64,000 bases of DNA from Vibrio sp. AND4 (GTDB lineage Bacteria > Pseudomonadota > Gammaproteobacteria > Enterobacterales > Vibrionaceae). The stretch lies in assembly GCF_000171815.1 (NCBI RefSeq), contig NZ_ABGR01000001.1, forward strand, positions 124,001 through 188,000, given 5' to 3'. The translations under genes were made by a program, and so were the position numbers. The notes under the pieces were generated by a model that was given only the letters and a program-made list of their open reading frames with translations, had not been told where the DNA came from and ran no database searches. Every line of letters begins with the position of its first letter. The stretch's first letter is position 1. Of the stretch, positions 62,462 through 64,000 are shown piece after piece.

Positions 62462-62774
62462 ATTGAGTGTGATACCTCAATGTCCGTGTTATTAACGTTT
62501 TGTATTATTAGGCATATGTGTGAAATGGATTGGGTTTGACCCGTCAGATTTCTGCAACAAGTTTAAAAACTTGCCCTGTTTGGGTAAGTGGAAATAAGAA
62601 TGAAATTTAGACCAGTGGTGAATAATGCGAGTTTAGGAAAAACTTAGTACTTGCTTAGGAAGTAGGAATAAAAGTATTAGCTGTGTAGGATAGAGAGGAA
62701 ACTATTGTTTTAATTTTCTTATGTTCTAGCTAATTATTTCCGAGGATTAGGGGTTAATACATTAGTTTCAGAAA
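62462..62774. other. cps promoter/leader region
   Basis: About 310 bp upstream of cpsA without a gene, bounded on the right by the malK terminator. It should contain the cps promoter and sites of its regulators; in V. parahaemolyticus the cpsA promoter is controlled by c-di-GMP-responsive and quorum-sensing regulators. I cannot pinpoint these sites by eye. Confidence 0.4.
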
Positions 62775-62801
62775 TAAAAAATCCCTCTTGGAAGAGGGAT
62801 T
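62775..62801 (-). terminator. Rho-independent terminator of malK
   Basis: On the minus strand AATCCCTCTT / AAGAGGGATT with a 2-nt gap at the tip (effective loop of four), followed by TTTTATTTC. It starts 26 bp after the malK stop and insulates the cps promoter. Confidence 0.88.
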
Positions 62802-62827
62802 GATGGTCATCACAAGGGAAACTCGTT

Positions 62828-63946
62828 TTACTCGAAATCTATGCCGTTTTCTTTGTGTAGTCGTCGGCATGCTCGGCCGTCGCTGTGGAATAGGTGACAA
62901 CGATGTGCTGGAATGCCAATCTTCAACTTGTCGCCAGGCTCAACTTGCAATGTATCTGGTTGGCGGTAAATAACGTCAGCATCTGCACCTTCAAGGTTGA
63001 GGTAGACCTGAGTCTCGTTACCCAGTTTCTCAACGATCATCACTTCACCGTCAATTGAAGCATCAGCGTCTGCTGCTTCAATTAGGTGCTCAGGGCGAAC
63101 GCCAAGAGACATGCGATCACCACGGCTCACTGTCGTGCCATCTACTGGGATCCAGAAAGAAACGCCGTTAGAAAGCTGCACTTTTACGCGTTCTGCTTCA
63201 ACTTCATCTATGAACACACTCATGAAGTTCATCTTTGGTGAGCCAATAAAGCCAGCAACAAAGCGGTTTTGTGGATAGTGGTAAAGCTCCAATGGTTTAC
63301 CAACTTGTGAAACATAACCGCCGTCTAGCACCACAATCTTGTCAGCCATTGTCATGGCCTCGACCTGATCGTGAGTGACATAAATCATGGTACAGCCGAG
63401 CTGGCGTTGTAACCTTGTGATTTGCGCTCGCATGTTTACACGCAATGCCGCATCCAAGTTTGATAGTGGTTCATCAAGAAGGAAGACATCTGGTTGAGAC
63501 ACGAGTGTACGACCGATAGCAACACGCTGGCGTTGGCCACCAGAAAGTGCCTTTGGTTGACGCTCCAAAAGGTGGCCTAGCTGTAGGATTTCTGCTGCGT
63601 GTTCAACACGCTTGTCGATTTCTGCTTTGTCCGCTTTCGCCAGCTTGAGACCAAACGACATGTTGTCATAAAGATTTAGATGTGGGTAAAGCGCGTAAGA
63701 CTGGAACACCATACCAACACCACGTTTGGATGGCTCTACGTCATTCATCCGCTGGTTGCCGATATACAAATCACCTGAGGTAATATCCTCAAGGCCAGCA
63801 ATACAACGCAGCAAGGTAGATTTACCACAGCCGGATGGGCCGACGAATACAACGAATTCGCCCTCGTTGATCTCTAGGTCTACGTTCTTAGAAATCAGTA
63901 CGTCGCCATAAGCTTTACAAACATTTTTTAACGTGACACTGGCCAT
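62828..63946 (-). CDS. malK: Maltose/maltodextrin ABC transporter ATP-binding protein
   Basis: 372-residue ATPase that powers the MalFGK2 importer at the inner membrane. Walker [10 protein letters not shown] (near residue 37), Q-loop [11 protein letters not shown], signature [15 protein letters not shown], Walker [13 protein letters not shown] and switch histidine [10 protein letters not shown] are all present. A C-terminal TOBE regulatory domain (~240-372) has [14 protein letters not shown] lies 8 nt before the ATG. malE/F/G are not in the window. The gene is terminated separately from cps, so its neighbourhood with capsule genes appears coincidental. Confidence 0.95.
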   Translation of the reverse strand: MASVTLKNVCKAYGDVLISKNVDLEINEGEFVVFVGPSGCGKSTLLRCIAGLEDITSGDLYIGNQRMNDVEPSKRGVGMVFQSYALYPHLNLYDNMSFGLKLAKADKAEIDKRVEHAAEILQLGHLLERQPKALSGGQRQRVAIGRTLVSQPDVFLLDEPLSNLDAALRVNMRAQITRLQRQLGCTMIYVTHDQVEAMTMADKIVVLDGGYVSQVGKPLELYHYPQNRFVAGFIGSPKMNFMSVFIDEVEAERVKVQLSNGVSFWIPVDGTTVSRGDRMSLGVRPEHLIEAADADASIDGEVMIVEKLGNETQVYLNLEGADADVIYRQPDTLQVEPGDKLKIGIPAHRCHLFHSDGRACRRLHKENGIDFE

Positions 63947-64000
63947 GCAGTTCGTCCTCGATCAATTGTTATTATTCACCGCTCATCATAATATGAATTA
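63947..64000. other. Partial upstream region of malK
   Basis: Only 54 bp before the window edge; too little to identify the promoter or operator. Confidence 0.3.

Overview
The window looks like part of a Vibrio genome, probably of the Harveyi clade (V. parahaemolyticus / V. alginolyticus type) and probably from the second chromosome. This rests on recognising protein families and gene order, above all an eleven-gene capsule operon matching cpsA-cpsK and a mannose/fructose-type PTS cluster with manA. No database was consulted. I see no rRNA, tRNA, insertion sequence, prophage, integron attC array or CRISPR. The content is mostly cell-surface and carbohydrate functions.

Left part (1-22 kb). 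A mini-RTX protein is followed by an overlapping type I secretion ABC transporter and membrane-fusion gene, closed by a terminator. After a ~0.5 kb regulatory gap comes a three-gene surface locus. It encodes a 3768-residue Sec-exported protein of about 24 DUF11-type repeats, a 1171-residue protein with a probable outer-membrane beta-barrel, and a lipoprotein with two OmpA peptidoglycan-binding domains. An MscS-type channel follows, then a convergent azurin gene.

Middle part (22-40 kb). Single genes encode a 1204-residue multidomain chitinase-like protein (GH19 type), a secreted choloylglycine-hydrolase-family enzyme, an orphan secreted protein and an EamA exporter. A CS1/CFA-I type (alternate) chaperone-usher operon follows: pilin, minor subunit, usher, chaperone, probable tip adhesin and, unusually, a 902-residue lipoprotein with a lectin-like and an Ig-like domain. 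A beta-hydroxyacid dehydrogenase gene ends this part.

PTS cluster (40-48 kb). manA and a PTS EIIABC gene are read leftward. An AraC regulator gene starts divergently. EIIB and an HPr-like/EIIA fusion are read leftward, and a second PTS gene with order EIIA-EIIC-EIIB is read rightward. Copies of a 16-bp motif, ACTGGA-N4-TGTAAC, lie in both divergent promoter regions and suggest one regulon under the AraC protein.

Right part (48-64 kb, all leftward). A haem catalase gene has a 14/16 OxyR-type operator upstream. The yqfB amidohydrolase gene is next. The capsule/exopolysaccharide operon cpsA-K covers the initiating transferase, outer-membrane barrel, short Wza-like export protein, Wzc-like kinase, two NKWYS/sulfotransferase-like proteins, two glycosyltransferases, a polymerase/ligase, a flippase and a VanZ-like protein. 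A perfect ops element (GGCGGTAGCGT) precedes cpsA, implying RfaH antitermination. malK sits upstream at the window edge with its own terminator.
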